Positions 1-10,586 of a stretch of 64,000 bases of DNA are shown here, piece after piece. Made by a program: the position numbers and the translations under genes. Each line of letters begins with the position of its first letter. The first letter of the stretch is position 1. The notes beneath the pieces are model-generated. The model saw only the letters and a list, made by a program, of their open reading frames with translations. It did not search any database and had not been told where the DNA came from. Origin of the DNA: an uncultured Gammaproteobacteria bacterium (GTDB lineage: Bacteria; Pseudomonadota; Gammaproteobacteria; Pseudomonadales; Pseudohongiellaceae); assembly GCA_913060695.1 (NCBI GenBank), contig CAJXUA010000005.1, forward strand, positions 62,001 through 126,000. The letters are read 5' to 3'.

Positions 1-2929
1 GCTGAACATCGACTACAGGAAGCGTAAGCGTGCCAGTGACATTGAGGCTTTTTGACGTGCCTGTGACCTGAAGGTTGGGTGAGATCTTGAGTAGGATCTC
101 TGCATCGTTAGCGATCGTGAAGTTATCGCCTTCGATGCTAATTTCGAAGCTTCGCTCTGGCGCTAATGGCGCATTTATCTCGCTGAAAAATTGCAGAGTG
201 CCGTCGCCCGAGGTGGCATGTCCTTGTATCGCCACGGTCTGATTGATGTCGCTCGTAACATTGGCCGCGATATCCCGCAACTCTAATCCTAAGCCTGGTA
301 TATCGACCGAGGCATTGATCAGCTCTAGGTTGCCGCCGAAACGAGGTGCCGAGATCGAGCCGGATATGAGCGTTAGCCCCTGCAGTTGCCCCTGTGTGTT
401 CTGTAAAGAGGGTAGGAAGGCTTCTATCCAACTTAGATCGTCGAAAGCGAGGTCTACACGGCCGTCTAAATCTTGGTTTGCGCGTACCGTCAGTTGCGCG
501 TCAGCGTTGCCCTGCACAGACATGCCGCTATCGGCGAGATTGGGCTGATAGAAATCGAGTGTGCTAGTGATCTGCCATTCATTGTCTGTGCGTGTGCCAT
601 CGATCTCAGCATTGCGCCAATGGAAGGTCTGCGGCTCAAGTGGCTCGGCCTCTACAGCGGTTAAATCGTCTACTTCCGCGATCACGGGCTCTACGTGGAT
701 CATGCCTTCGCCTGCGTTCACATTGAAACGCAGCGCGAGCGCCGATGGGTCTGCGGAGAGCGAGCCTGTCGCGCTGGCCTCGATGCTCAGGCTACCTTCG
801 GCGCGGCTACCCTCGGGTAGTTGTGGCAGCAACACCGCGCCCTCTTGCCCGCTGGGCTCGCCAGACACAGGGGCATTGAAATGACTTAATGGGTAGTCGA
901 GTAATTGAGCGTTCGCAACGAGCTCGCCAGTGCTAGCCCAGTCTACATCTAGGCAAAGAGTGCTCTGCTCCTGAAGCCAGCATTGGCGGCTTAGCGTGAC
1001 AGTCTGGGCGCTTGCGCTTAAGGTAGGCTCGCCGTCGAGTTGCCACAGGCCGAGGTCGCTGAGTATACGGCCGTTGTTTATACTGCCGGTCCATTGGATC
1101 GGCTCTTCAAATTGCACCGCACCACTTAGTGACAGGTCGAACTCTCCTAAAGGCGCGCGCGCTGCGAGTGTCACTTGGTGCTCGGCTGGGGTGCCCCGTG
1201 CCGCAATGGCGACTGAGTCGATGCGTTGTGAGTTCTCGCCGCTGGTCTCGATACCGATTGTGTTTATCTCGACCATATTACTATTGTTAAGATATTCGCC
1301 CTTAGCTCTAAAGCTGTCGATGCGAGTGCCAGCGAAGTCGAGGCTATTGCCACTAGCGTCGAAGTTGATCTGCGGCGCTTCTGGGGTGCCGCGTAGAGTG
1401 CCGGTCGCATCGATGCTGCCAGAGAGAAGAGGGGAGAGTGTGCCGATGTTCGAGGCGTCTATTTCCCAATCGAGATTGATGCTGTCTGACCAGTTGCCAT
1501 TGACCGAGAGTGTGGTGCTACCGCTAGCGGCGCGCAGGTCGTCGACCTGCAAGCCGTCTTGTCCGTAAACAAGATTGCCTTGTGCGCTAAGGGGGTAGCT
1601 GTTGAGTTCGCCAGTCACATCGATGATGCGCAGCTCGCCGGCGAAACCGCTATCGCTTTGTTGAAGGCGCAAATCGCCGCTTCCGCTCAAGGCACCAATA
1701 ATGAGTCCTTCAGGTAGAAAGGGCTGGTACTGTTCGCCGTTGCGTTCCTCTACTTCTAGGTGGACGTCTAGGTTAAAGCCGTCCTGCCAATCTAGCGAAC
1801 CGTTTGCAGCAATTCGCCCCGTCGTGCTTGTCACCATAAGTGTTTCCACCGCTAGAGTCTGCCCCTGCCAGCGCGTGTCCCACTGTAGATCTAAGGGAGG
1901 GACTATGACCTCGCCTAGTGGGTCTTCGGCGGTAATGCTAGCTTCGCCAGATAGGCGAACCGCTTCTAGGCTGCCCACTGTGGTGATTTGCGCGGAATCG
2001 ATGCGTAGGCGTCGTCCTCCGGCTAGGTCGGCGGAACTAAGGACTTGAGGGTCGATGCGATGATTCAGCTGGAAGCTTCTCTCGCCAGTATCCGCGTTTA
2101 GTAGGTTCAGCTCTAACTCGCCGCGGCTACTAATTTGCGCCGGCGTGATCAGCTCGTGATTGAGGCTAATCCGATTCAAGTTGCCCTCGAGGCGCAATTC
2201 GCCGCTGGCCTCTTCAAACCCCTCCAGTATTGGTCCGTTATAGAGCCAGTTCAGGTCGAGCGCCAAGGGCATGGCCGTTTGCAGATCTGTCTCTATGGAG
2301 CCCGATACTTGCACTGGCGGTGCGGAAAATTGCAGGCTGTTTAGGCTTAAGTGGCGCTCATTGAGGCGAGCAATTAGCGTCAATGAGTCAATGCTATAGG
2401 CCGCCTCGTCGAAAGCGATGTTGGCATCACGCAGTGCAAACCTATTGATAGCGATGTTCAGCGGCAGCGGCAGTATTCCAGCGAATGGGTCTGGGTTCAC
2501 CGGCTCGGCATCCTCGGGCGCCGGAGCGCTATGCCAATCCACATCTAGCCCGGTGAAGCTGAGTTGATCGAATACGAACTCTCCGGAGAACAGGCTCATA
2601 GGGTTCCAGCTGCTCTGCAGTGTGGTGACTGATACGACGTTCTCGCCATCGCGATAGCGCAGGTCCTGAAAGCGCATGCCAGAGAGTAGGGTGCCTTGGC
2701 TCTGCTCAAAGCTCAGCTCTCGCGTTTCGCTTTGCAGCTGAGCAAAGCCGAAGTTCAGGAGCCACGCGCTGCCACTATTAGTTCCGACGAGTGCGCTAAT
2801 GAGAGCAAGAACAGCAACCAAAAGAATCATCAGCAAAGAGACGCTGATAGCACTTATGCGAATGAGCCGAGCTCGCCATGTCGGCGCCACTTGCTGCGAC
2901 GACTGTTCCATCTGGTCCTCACTACTCAT
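1..2929 (-). CDS. tamB: TamB, translocation and assembly module inner-membrane subunit (partial, C-terminus beyond the left edge)
   Basis: TamB is the inner-membrane-anchored, periplasm-spanning partner of TamA. It carries lipids and/or helps outer-membrane protein assembly. Seen: an open frame on the minus strand from an ATG at 2929 to the window edge, about 976 codons. The N-terminus has a polar tail, one membrane anchor at about residues 24-45, and then the family pattern of a WLL motif followed by GTLLSGMRFQDL and a conserved tryptophan segment. The rest reads as repetitive beta-strand sequence expected of the AsmA/TamB groove. The start codon overlaps the tamA stop (ATGA), so the two genes are translationally coupled. 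The diagnostic C-terminal DUF490 domain lies outside the window. Identity rests on the N-terminal pattern plus coupling to tamA. Confidence 0.9.
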   Translation of the reverse strand, partial: MSSEDQMEQSSQQVAPTWRARLIRISAISVSLLMILLVAVLALISALVGTNSGSAWLLNFGFAQLQSETRELSFEQSQGTLLSGMRFQDLRYRDGENVVSVTTLQSSWNPMSLFSGEFVFDQLSFTGLDVDWHSAPAPEDAEPVNPDPFAGILPLPLNIAINRFALRDANIAFDEAAYSIDSLTLIARLNERHLSLNSLQFSAPPVQVSGSIETDLQTAMPLALDLNWLYNGPILEGFEEASGELRLEGNLNRISLNHELITPAQISSRGELELNLLNADTGERSFQLNHRIDPQVLSSADLAGGRRLRIDSAQITTVGSLEAVRLSGEASITAEDPLGEVIVPPLDLQWDTRWQGQTLAVETLMVTSTTGRIAANGSLDWQDGFNLDVHLEVEERNGEQYQPFLPEGLIIGALSGSGDLRLQQSDSGFAGELRIIDVTGELNSYPLSAQGNLVYGQDGLQVDDLRAASGSTTLSVNGNWSDSINLDWEIDASNIGTLSPLLSGSIDATGTLRGTPEAPQINFDASGNSLDFAGTRIDSFRAKGEYLNNSNMVEINTIGIETSGENSQRIDSVAIAARGTPAEHQVTLAARAPLGEFDLSLSGAVQFEEPIQWTGSINNGRILSDLGLWQLDGEPTLSASAQTVTLSRQCWLQEQSTLCLDVDWASTGELVANAQLLDYPLSHFNAPVSGEPSGQEGAVLLPQLPEGSRAEGSLSIEASATGSLSADPSALALRFNVNAGEGMIHVEPVIAEVDDLTAVEAEPLEPQTFHWRNAEIDGTRTDNEWQITSTLDFYQPNLADSGMSVQGNADAQLTVRANQDLDGRVDLAFDDLSWIEAFLPSLQNTQGQLQGLTLISGSISAPRFGGNLELINASVDIPGLGLELRDIAANVTSDINQTVAIQGHATSGDGTLQFFSEINAPLAPERSFEISIEGDNFTIANDAEILLKISPNLQVTGTSKSLNVTGTLTLPVVDVQ

Positions 2930-4722
2930 AGATCGGGACCCATGGTGATGTGGAGGCGCAAGCCACCGCCCTCGTCCAGCCCCTTGGCCAGATCCACGCG
3001 GATTGGCCCAATGGGAGATTGCCAGCGTACCCCGAGACCGACACCGGACTTTAGGGCTAAATTAGTATAGTCGGCGAAGGAGTTGCCGGTGTCATAGAAG
3101 ACCGCGCCACGCCAACCGGGTCGCACTTCGAAATCATACTCAACGCTGCCGGTAAGCAAGTGCTTACCTCCTATTACTTCGCCTTCATCGTTCTCGGCGC
3201 CAATGCTGCCATATTGATAACCGCGCACGCTTTGATCGCCGCCGGCGAAGTAGCGAATGGTCACTGGCAGCTCTTCTACGCCACCGACGATCGACGTTGC
3301 GATCTCCGAGCGAATCAGAAAACGCCCGATACCGATGTCGTGCACAAACTTACCGCTCGCATACAGCTGCACGAAACTCAGGTCTGAGAATAGCGCGTTA
3401 GAGGCGCCACTGACCTGCGTAAACAGGCGCCAGCCGCGGGCGGGATAGATGGGGTCGTCCGCTTGCGTCTTGGTCCAGTTAATACCGTTTATGGTGAGGT
3501 TGTAGCTCTCGACCACGTCGTTAATCTCGGAGGTTTCGTGCTGATAGTTGGTAAAGATATTCTGCAACCAATCATCGCCCAGAAACCAGGCGTCTACGCT
3601 GGAACGGTAACTCACCCCGACCTTAAAAGTGTCGGTAGTGAAGGTGTCGTTGTCTTGGCCAACTAGGCCCGTCGAGAAGCTAATGCTCTCTGTACTCGGT
3701 TCGCTCAACGGTATGTTGTAGGTAAGATTGCCGCGTTGGTCCAGTGGTGAGAGCGCCGCGTCGCCATTGAAGCGGTGTCCTGAGCGATTGAGGTAGCGAT
3801 CCTCATAAGCCAAGGTCAGGCGTGGACCGATATCCGTGGTGACACCTATGCCGGTCGACCAGCTACGACGCGGGCGCATGTTCAAGTCGATATTCACTGG
3901 CACGTCGCGCGAAGTTGCAGCGCCTGTGACAAGCGATGAATCCAGCTGCGGGGTCACCGCTACGTCACTGAAGTATTGACTATTGTTCAGGCTGTCACGC
4001 AGCTCGATGAGTGCATCTGTGGAATAAGGCGCACCGGCCCTAAATGGGACGAAGCGGGCGATAAAGGGTTCCGAGAGGGCCTCTATCGGCGTGATGCGTA
4101 TCGCACCAAAACGAAAACGCACCCCGGGGTCGAACTCGATTTGCACATCGGCGAGCTTACGTTGCAGGTCGACGCGCAACTCAGAGCGAATAAAGCGGGC
4201 GGAGAAGTAGCCATTCTCTACCGCTATTGCGCTTAGAGAGGATTTTAGGTTCTCGTAATCGCTATGTACTAGCTGGCTGCCCGTGCGTATAGGCGATTCA
4301 TCTAGGAAGTTTGCGAAAGGATCGTTCTCAGAGAGAGTTCTAGTGTCATCTGGCGCGATATCAACGCTAATTTCGCCGAAAGAGACAGGTTCTCCCGGGG
4401 TTATCGCTATATCGAGCGCCCAACACCCATTGGCATCGATGAACTCGCTGTTATAGCTTGCGCCGTAATATCCTAGGGCTTGTAGGGCTCGCTCGATGTC
4501 GGAGTTGATCTGTGGCAGTAGGCGGTTGAGCCTGCGCAGCTCTGTGCTACAGCGTTCGGTCCCTACGTTAAGGTGAGCGCGGATGTTTTCCTCTAGGCGC
4601 TCTCCCGCCCCACTGATCCGAATACTCGGAGCAGGCGCTTGGGCGAACACCGGCTGCATAGTCGCAATGAAGGCGATTGACAGCAGAGTGTGGTAAACAG
4701 GAACTCTCAGGATTCTCTTCAT
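2926..4722 (-). CDS. tamA: TamA, Omp85-family outer-membrane assembly factor
   Basis: TamA is an Omp85-superfamily outer-membrane protein that works with TamB in envelope biogenesis. The chosen start at 4722 gives 598 residues opening with a signal peptide that begins MKRILRVP and is probably cleaved after VFAQA. A longer frame exists to 4854 but its first 44 residues are not signal-like and would run into the acnA leader. Three POTRA-like modules occupy about residues 30-260, with sequences such as ALQALGYYGA and AVENGYFSARF. They are followed by a beta-barrel with the Omp85 hallmarks RYFAGGDQSVRGY, the GG-K-HLLTGSVEYDF strand and a C-terminal GPIRVDLA strand. The gene is divergent from acnA and its stop overlaps the tamB start by four bases. 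Confidence 0.93.
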   Translation of the reverse strand: MKRILRVPVYHTLLSIAFIATMQPVFAQAPAPSIRISGAGERLEENIRAHLNVGTERCSTELRRLNRLLPQINSDIERALQALGYYGASYNSEFIDANGCWALDIAITPGEPVSFGEISVDIAPDDTRTLSENDPFANFLDESPIRTGSQLVHSDYENLKSSLSAIAVENGYFSARFIRSELRVDLQRKLADVQIEFDPGVRFRFGAIRITPIEALSEPFIARFVPFRAGAPYSTDALIELRDSLNNSQYFSDVAVTPQLDSSLVTGAATSRDVPVNIDLNMRPRRSWSTGIGVTTDIGPRLTLAYEDRYLNRSGHRFNGDAALSPLDQRGNLTYNIPLSEPSTESISFSTGLVGQDNDTFTTDTFKVGVSYRSSVDAWFLGDDWLQNIFTNYQHETSEINDVVESYNLTINGINWTKTQADDPIYPARGWRLFTQVSGASNALFSDLSFVQLYASGKFVHDIGIGRFLIRSEIATSIVGGVEELPVTIRYFAGGDQSVRGYQYGSIGAENDEGEVIGGKHLLTGSVEYDFEVRPGWRGAVFYDTGNSFADYTNLALKSGVGLGVRWQSPIGPIRVDLAKGLDEGGGLRLHITMGPDL

Positions 4723-4855
4723 CGATGCGGTTGTGCGGCTCTCTGGCGATTTTCGGGTCACGAGCATGGGGTGATTATCGCACCTCGCCACCGCTAGGGT
4801 ATACTCCTCGTTGACTGGGTTTAGATCAATGTACCTTGAAAATAGGTGTTTCATT

Positions 4856-7549
4856 ATGACTACAAGACCGGATTCACACTCAAAAGGACTTCAAGCCTCC
4901 ACCACGCAAAAGTCGGCGCTAGATACTCTGCGCACTCTGCGCGTAAACGACACCGATTACGACTATCACAGCATAAGCGCGCTCGATGAGCTGGGTTTAA
5001 CTGGTTCCGAACGCTTGCCCGTTACTTTGCGAATACTGCTTGAGAATTTACTCAGGCGCTTAGGCACTTCCTCGGTCACAGTAGACGATGTTAAAGCTAT
5101 GTTGGCGTGGGCAGACACTCAACGCTCCACCCATGAGATCAGCTTTATGCCCGCCCGGGTGTTGATGCAGGATTTCACTGGTGTGCCGGCAGTAGTTGAC
5201 CTAGCGGCGATGAGGGATGCGGTGGCGGCGCGTGGCGGAGACCCCGCACGGGTTAATCCCCTTAGCCCGGTAGATCTGGTGATCGACCATTCCGTTACAG
5301 TCGATCATTTCGCAATGGACTCGGCATATAAAGACAATGTACTGATCGAGATGGAGCGCAACCGCGAGCGCTATGAATTCCTGCGTTGGGGCCAAGAGGC
5401 CTTCGCCAATTTTCGCGTCGTGCCACCGGGCACCGGCATTTGCCACCAGGTAAACCTTGAGTTTCTCGCCAAGGCTGTCTTCTCTGCCGAGGTAGATGGG
5501 CGACAGATCGCCTATCCAGACACATTAGTGGGTACAGATAGTCATACGACCATGATCAATGGGCTAGGCGTTTTGGGCTGGGGCGTTGGTGGCATCGAGG
5601 CCGAGGCGGCTATGCTTGGCCAGGCGACGGCAATGGTCATTCCTGAGGTCGTAGGCTTTCGCTTCGAGGGTGCCCTGCGCGAGGGAGTTACGGCAACCGA
5701 TCTTGTGTTAACCGTAGCGGAGAAACTGCGCGCACACGGTGTGGTCGGCAAGTTTGTTGAGTTCTATGGTCCAGGCTTGGATTCGCTTTCACTTGCGGAT
5801 CGCGCCACGATTGCGAACATGTCTCCCGAATATGGTGCCACGTGCAGTTTCTTTGCCGTGGACGCCGAAACACTGCGCTATATGGAGTTAACCGGCCGAG
5901 ATGCGCAAAATATCGCGCTTGTGGAAGCCTATTGTAAAGAGCAGGGGCTGTGGCGCCACGACAACGAGAACGTTGTGTATAGCAGCAATGAATCCTTGAA
6001 TCTAGATGAAGTGTTGCCCTGTTTGGCTGGCCCCGAGCGGCCGCAGGATCGCGTGTTATTGCCTAAGATTCCTAAGGTCATTGAAGACCTGTTAGAAGGC
6101 GATATTCGTAAGTCCATCACAGTGGCAGACGAGGACTACAAATTGCACGATGGCGATGTCGTGATCGCGGCTATCACCTCTTGTACGAACACCTCGAATC
6201 CTGCCGTGATGATGGCAGCAGGTTTGCTGGCGCAAAAGGCTTTAGCGAAAGGCTTGCAGCGTAAACCTTGGGTAAAGACCTCGTTAGCTCCCGGGTCGAA
6301 GGTGGTGACTAGTTATCTGAAAAGCGCGGGCTTACAAGACGCGCTCGACAGCCTTGGCTTCAACTTGGTTGGCTATGGTTGTACCACCTGTATAGGAAAC
6401 TCAGGCCCCCTAGACAAGGATATCGAGGAAGCAATAGAGGTAGCGGGCCTCACTGCCTGTGCAGTACTTTCGGGTAATCGCAACTTTGAGGGACGCATAC
6501 ATCCTAAGGTGCGAGCCAACTGGTTGGCCTCGCCACCCTTGGTGGTTGCCTATGCGCTGGCTGGCACCATGAATATCGATATAAGCAGCAAGCCACTCGG
6601 TCACGATAAAGAAGGCAATGCGGTGTACCTGAAGGATATCTGGCCAAGCAGTGCCGAGATTAGCACCGCAATGGCTAAGGTTAGTCGGGAGATGTTTACC
6701 AGCGATTATGGCAAGGTCTTCGACGGCAACCCCGAATGGAATGCGCTGCCTGTTAATAAGTCCAAGACTTATCAGTGGGATCCAAAGTCTACCTATATTC
6801 AGCACCCTCCCTTCTTTTCGGAAGACATGGCGCCTTTGCGTGGTGACATCAAAGAGGCGCGCGTGCTCGCGCTATTGGGAGACTCGGTCACTACCGACCA
6901 TATCTCGCCAGCAGGTGCGATAGGGAAGAGCACGCCAGCGGGTCGCTATTTGATCGAAAACGGAATCAATAAGGCGGATTTCAATTCCTATGGTGCGCGC
7001 CGCGGCAATCACGAAGTAATGATGCGTGGCACTTTTGCTAATATCCGTATTCGCAACGAGATGCTTAGCAATGTCGAGGGTGGCTATACCCAGATATTCC
7101 CAGAGAAGGAACAGACGAGCATCTACGACGCGGCGATGCGATATCAAAAGCGTGCTACGCCTCTTGTTGTTATTGCGGGCAAGGAGTACGGCACCGGTTC
7201 TAGCCGCGACTGGGCGGCGAAGGGCACACGTTTACTAGGTGTTATGGCAGTAGTGGCAGAGAGCTTCGAGCGCATTCACCGCTCTAATCTCGCGGGGATG
7301 GGCGTATTGCCTCTGCAGTTCGAGGAGGGCACAAACCGCAAAACCCTTGGGCTCGATGGAAGCGAAACAATCAATATTCTCGGGCTCGACTCCCTAAGCC
7401 CCGGTCAGATGGTGCAAATGGAGATTGTGACGAGTAAGGGCGAGAAGAAGCAGTGTGCGTTGAAGTGTCGCTTGGATACTGAGGACGACCTAGCCTACTT
7501 CACGCGCGGTGGCATCATGCCTTTCGTACTCGATCAATTGCTCGAGTAA
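4856..7549 (+). CDS. acnA: Aconitate hydratase A
   Basis: AcnA interconverts citrate and isocitrate in the TCA and glyoxylate cycles with a [4Fe-4S] cluster. The product is 897 residues, the usual size for the AcnA/IRP group. Cluster ligands are visible as Cys443 in TSCTNTSNP and Cys509 and Cys512 in YGCTTCIGN. The swivelling domain 4 carries YGTGSSRDWAAKG near residue 780. ATG 4856 was chosen because the family begins close to it. A longer frame starts at 4811 but would add 15 unconserved residues. No strong ribosome-binding site is visible. It is followed after seven bases by fumC, so two consecutive hydratase steps of carbon metabolism are probably co-transcribed. It is divergent from tamA across 133 bp. 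Confidence 0.97.
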   Translation: MTTRPDSHSKGLQASTTQKSALDTLRTLRVNDTDYDYHSISALDELGLTGSERLPVTLRILLENLLRRLGTSSVTVDDVKAMLAWADTQRSTHEISFMPARVLMQDFTGVPAVVDLAAMRDAVAARGGDPARVNPLSPVDLVIDHSVTVDHFAMDSAYKDNVLIEMERNRERYEFLRWGQEAFANFRVVPPGTGICHQVNLEFLAKAVFSAEVDGRQIAYPDTLVGTDSHTTMINGLGVLGWGVGGIEAEAAMLGQATAMVIPEVVGFRFEGALREGVTATDLVLTVAEKLRAHGVVGKFVEFYGPGLDSLSLADRATIANMSPEYGATCSFFAVDAETLRYMELTGRDAQNIALVEAYCKEQGLWRHDNENVVYSSNESLNLDEVLPCLAGPERPQDRVLLPKIPKVIEDLLEGDIRKSITVADEDYKLHDGDVVIAAITSCTNTSNPAVMMAAGLLAQKALAKGLQRKPWVKTSLAPGSKVVTSYLKSAGLQDALDSLGFNLVGYGCTTCIGNSGPLDKDIEEAIEVAGLTACAVLSGNRNFEGRIHPKVRANWLASPPLVVAYALAGTMNIDISSKPLGHDKEGNAVYLKDIWPSSAEISTAMAKVSREMFTSDYGKVFDGNPEWNALPVNKSKTYQWDPKSTYIQHPPFFSEDMAPLRGDIKEARVLALLGDSVTTDHISPAGAIGKSTPAGRYLIENGINKADFNSYGARRGNHEVMMRGTFANIRIRNEMLSNVEGGYTQIFPEKEQTSIYDAAMRYQKRATPLVVIAGKEYGTGSSRDWAAKGTRLLGVMAVVAESFERIHRSNLAGMGVLPLQFEEGTNRKTLGLDGSETINILGLDSLSPGQMVQMEIVTSKGEKKQCALKCRLDTEDDLAYFTRGGIMPFVLDQLLE

Positions 7550-7556
7550 GTCTGTG

Positions 7557-8972
7557 ATGAGCGTGCAACAAGACTACCGCATAGAACATGACAGTATGGG
7601 CGAGATTCGCGTGCCTAGCGATGCTCTATGGGGCGCGCAGACGCAACGCTCACTAGAACACTTCGCTATCGGAACTGACAAGTTTTCGCCTCATTTCATT
7701 AAGGCCTTTGCGCTCGTTAAGAAAGCGGCTGCGCAGTGCAATCTCTCCCTTGGCGCAATGGATGCAAGCAGTGCGGAGTTAATCGTGAAAGTGTGCGACG
7801 AGATACTTTCGGGACAACATGCCGATCAGTTCCCTTTGTGTGTCTGGCAGACCGGCAGCGGCACACAGACCAATATGAATGTGAACGAGGTGATCGCCAA
7901 CCGTGCAAACGAGATAGCAGGGCAGCCAAGGGGCAGCAACTCTCCTCTGCACCCAAACGATCATGTCAATATGGCACAGTCGTCCAACGATGTGTTTCCG
8001 ACGGTTATGCATGTTGCCACTATGCAATTTTGGCAAGGCAGTCTTGCGCCATCCCTACAGGCCTTGATCGACGAACTAGCGCGCAAGAGTAGCGAGTTTG
8101 CCGATCAGATCAAGAGTGGGCGTACCCATATGATGGACGCGACCCCCGTGACACTGGGCCAGGAGTTCTCGGCCTATCAGGCACAGTTAGCCTACGCACA
8201 AGAACAACTTCAAGCGGTTATGCTTGGAGTGGCACAGCTCGCCTTGGGCGGCAGCGCAGTGGGCACGGGCCTTAACACGGATCCACGCTGGGCTAAGGCA
8301 GTGGCATCGCGAATTGCCCAGCTAGCGGAGTTGCCGTTTGAGACAGCGCCGAACAAGTTCATGGCCCTGGCCGGACATGATGCGCTAGCGGACTTGCACG
8401 GTCGACTTACGGTCTTGGCCACCTCGCTATATAAGATGGCGAGCGATGTGCGCCTAATGAACTCTGGGCCGCGCTGCGGGCTCGGGGAGATTCGTATACC
8501 AGAGAATGAACCTGGGAGTTCGATCATGCCGGGCAAGGTGAACCCCACTCAAGTAGAAGCCTTGACCATGGTTTGCTTAAGGGTAATGGGAAACAATACG
8601 GCTGTGACTATGGCCGCAAGCCAGGGGCAGTTCCAGTTGAATGTTTATAAGCCGCTGATTATCCACAGCTTACTGGAGTCTATGGAGCTGCTGGCCGACG
8701 CCATGTCGAGTTTTCGTGAACACTGTCTGGAGGGCATCGAGCCCATCGAAGCAAACCTACTCCGGTCCGTGGAGCGCTCCTTGATGTCAGTGACCGCATT
8801 GAGTCCTGTGATTGGCTACGAGCAAGCGGCAAAACTCGCCAAGTATGCGCAGACGAACGATGTGGGTCTCAAGGAGGCGGGGCTGGCACTTGGGCTGCTT
8901 AGTGAGAAAGAGTTTGATGCCTTGCTAGATGCACGTAAGATGCTGTTTCCGTTGGCGGGGAAACCCAGCTAA
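7557..8972 (+). CDS. fumC: Class II fumarate hydratase (FumC)
   Basis: FumC is the iron-independent, oxidation-resistant fumarase that converts fumarate to malate. The ATG at 7557 gives 471 residues. The fumarase/aspartase superfamily signature GSSIMPGKVNP is at about residues 319-329. The substrate-site segments TGSGTQTNMNVNEV and the SSND-FPT motif are also present, as is GRTHMMDATP with the conserved histidine of the second region. A longer frame from 7509 would overlap the end of acnA and is unlikely. Only seven bases separate it from acnA, which argues for one transcript. AspA-type aspartase was considered, but the length and QTNMNVNEVIANRA pattern favour fumarase. Confidence 0.96.
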   Translation: MSVQQDYRIEHDSMGEIRVPSDALWGAQTQRSLEHFAIGTDKFSPHFIKAFALVKKAAAQCNLSLGAMDASSAELIVKVCDEILSGQHADQFPLCVWQTGSGTQTNMNVNEVIANRANEIAGQPRGSNSPLHPNDHVNMAQSSNDVFPTVMHVATMQFWQGSLAPSLQALIDELARKSSEFADQIKSGRTHMMDATPVTLGQEFSAYQAQLAYAQEQLQAVMLGVAQLALGGSAVGTGLNTDPRWAKAVASRIAQLAELPFETAPNKFMALAGHDALADLHGRLTVLATSLYKMASDVRLMNSGPRCGLGEIRIPENEPGSSIMPGKVNPTQVEALTMVCLRVMGNNTAVTMAASQGQFQLNVYKPLIIHSLLESMELLADAMSSFREHCLEGIEPIEANLLRSVERSLMSVTALSPVIGYEQAAKLAKYAQTNDVGLKEAGLALGLLSEKEFDALLDARKMLFPLAGKPS

Positions 8973-9005
8973 ACTCCACTGCCCAGTATTAGTGATAGAG
9001 GAAGT

Positions 9006-10562
9006 ATGGAATTCCTGTTAGATCCGTCGACGTGGATCGCGTTGATTACCTTGATTATTCTCGAGGTAGTTCTCGGTATCGACAATTTGGTATTCATCGC
9101 CATTCTCGCGAATAAACTCCCGCCTCATCAGCGCGATCGTGCCCGGGTTACCGGGCTCTCCCTCGCCGTTGTAATGCGTCTTGGTTTGCTCAGCGGCGTC
9201 TCGTGGCTAGTGACTCTTACCACTCCCTTGTTCAGCGTCTTCAGGCTCGATTTCTCCGGGCGTGACTTGATTCTCTTGGCCGGTGGTTTCTTCCTTTTAT
9301 TTAAGGCGACCACCGAGCTCCATGAGCGTCTCGAAGGCGGCATGCGCGGGCAGGTTGAGAATCGCGTATACGCGGGGTTCTGGTTGGTCGTCTCGCAGAT
9401 CATCGTTCTGGATGCGGTATTCTCTCTCGATGCTGTTATCACTGCGGTGGGCATGGTCGACAATCTCGCGATCATGATGACTGCCGTGATCATCTCCGTT
9501 AGCCTTATGCTGCTGGCCTCTAAGCCGCTGACAGAGTTCGTAGACGACCACCCTACCGTAGTGGTGCTTTGCCTTAGTTTCCTTCTCATGATTGGTCTCA
9601 GCCTGATTGCGGAAGGCTTTGGTTTCCATATCCCTAAGGGTTATCTCTACGCCGCGATTGGCTTCTCGATCACCATCGAGTTTTTCAACCAGGTCGCCAG
9701 TCTGAATCGACAGAAGCATGAGGCCCGTATGCCCCTGCGCGAGCGCACCGCGGCGGCAGTTTTGAGCTTGCTAGGTGGGCGCGCCTATGACCAGGCCGAG
9801 ACACTTGAAGAGAAGATAGCGACAGAAGATTTAGCTGCCTTCCACGTGGCAGAGCGCAATATGGTAACGGGCGTGCTGACCCTTGCCGAGCGCTCTGTGC
9901 GCTCTTTGATGACTCCGCGTACAGACGTCTCCTGGGTGAATCTCGACGACGACATCGAGGAGATTAGGACGATGCTCATCGATACCCCCCACAGCTTCTT
10001 CCCTGTTTGTCGTGGCAGTTTAGACGAGATAGTCGGTATTGGCCGCGCCAAGGACTTGCTCAACGATCTGTCCGTTAACGAACAGATCACCGTTATCGAG
10101 AAGCTACGTAAACCAATATTCGTGCCGGACTCTATAGCCGTGTTACCGCTTATAGAGACTTTGCGACGCTCTAAGGGGCAATTGGTCTTAGTAGTGGACG
10201 AGTACGGCACCATACAGGGCCTGATCACGCCAATCGACGTATTCGAGGCCATTGCCGGAGAATTCCCCGACGAGGACGAAACCCCTGCCATCGAGGTGCT
10301 CGGCGATCACGAGTGGCTTGTGGCGGGGCATGCTGACCTACACGAACTTTCGCGAGTGCTCGAGACGAGCGTATTCGACGACGATATCGAGAATTACTCC
10401 ACGATTGCAGGCTTCCTGATGAGCAAGTTCGACCAGTTGCCGGATGTTGGCGCGAAGCTGGAACTGCGCGGCTTTATCTTCACCGTTATGCAGGTGGAGG
10501 AGCAGCGCATTGCCCAGGTGGAAATCTCAAGAGTATTACAACAAGACCTCTACGTGGGTTAG
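9006..10562 (+). CDS. TerC-family membrane protein with CBS pair and CorC/HlyC domain
   Basis: This is a 518-residue inner-membrane protein of the YoaE/YegH type. The N-terminal TerC domain, about residues 1-230, has seven hydrophobic helices and the acidic intramembrane motifs EVVLGIDN and [12 protein letters not shown] typical of TerC metal-ion transporters. Then come two CBS modules (about 300-425, containing MTPRTDVSW and [13 protein letters not shown]) and a C-terminal CorC/HlyC transporter-associated domain. TerC proteins are linked to manganese homeostasis, and the CBS/CorC tail probably senses nucleotide or ions; the exact substrate is not shown by sequence. A good ribosome-binding site (AGAGGAAG) precedes the ATG. 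It follows fumC by 33 bp and ends in a hairpin that covers its stop codon. Confidence 0.9.
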   Translation: MEFLLDPSTWIALITLIILEVVLGIDNLVFIAILANKLPPHQRDRARVTGLSLAVVMRLGLLSGVSWLVTLTTPLFSVFRLDFSGRDLILLAGGFFLLFKATTELHERLEGGMRGQVENRVYAGFWLVVSQIIVLDAVFSLDAVITAVGMVDNLAIMMTAVIISVSLMLLASKPLTEFVDDHPTVVVLCLSFLLMIGLSLIAEGFGFHIPKGYLYAAIGFSITIEFFNQVASLNRQKHEARMPLRERTAAAVLSLLGGRAYDQAETLEEKIATEDLAAFHVAERNMVTGVLTLAERSVRSLMTPRTDVSWVNLDDDIEEIRTMLIDTPHSFFPVCRGSLDEIVGIGRAKDLLNDLSVNEQITVIEKLRKPIFVPDSIAVLPLIETLRRSKGQLVLVVDEYGTIQGLITPIDVFEAIAGEFPDEDETPAIEVLGDHEWLVAGHADLHELSRVLETSVFDDDIENYSTIAGFLMSKFDQLPDVGAKLELRGFIFTVMQVEEQRIAQVEISRVLQQDLYVG

Positions 10563-10571
10563 TAGAGGTCT
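10544..10571. terminator. Bidirectional hairpin between convergent genes
   Basis: A perfect 10-bp stem (AGACCTCTAC / GTAGAGGTCT) with an 8-nt loop spans the stop codon of the TerC-family gene. It also lies 15 bp beyond the stop of the convergent lipoprotein gene. Neither side has a clean U-tract, so termination efficiency is uncertain, but position and symmetry fit a shared terminator. Confidence 0.6.
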
Positions 10572-10586
10572 GTTGAAAGAGCCAGA

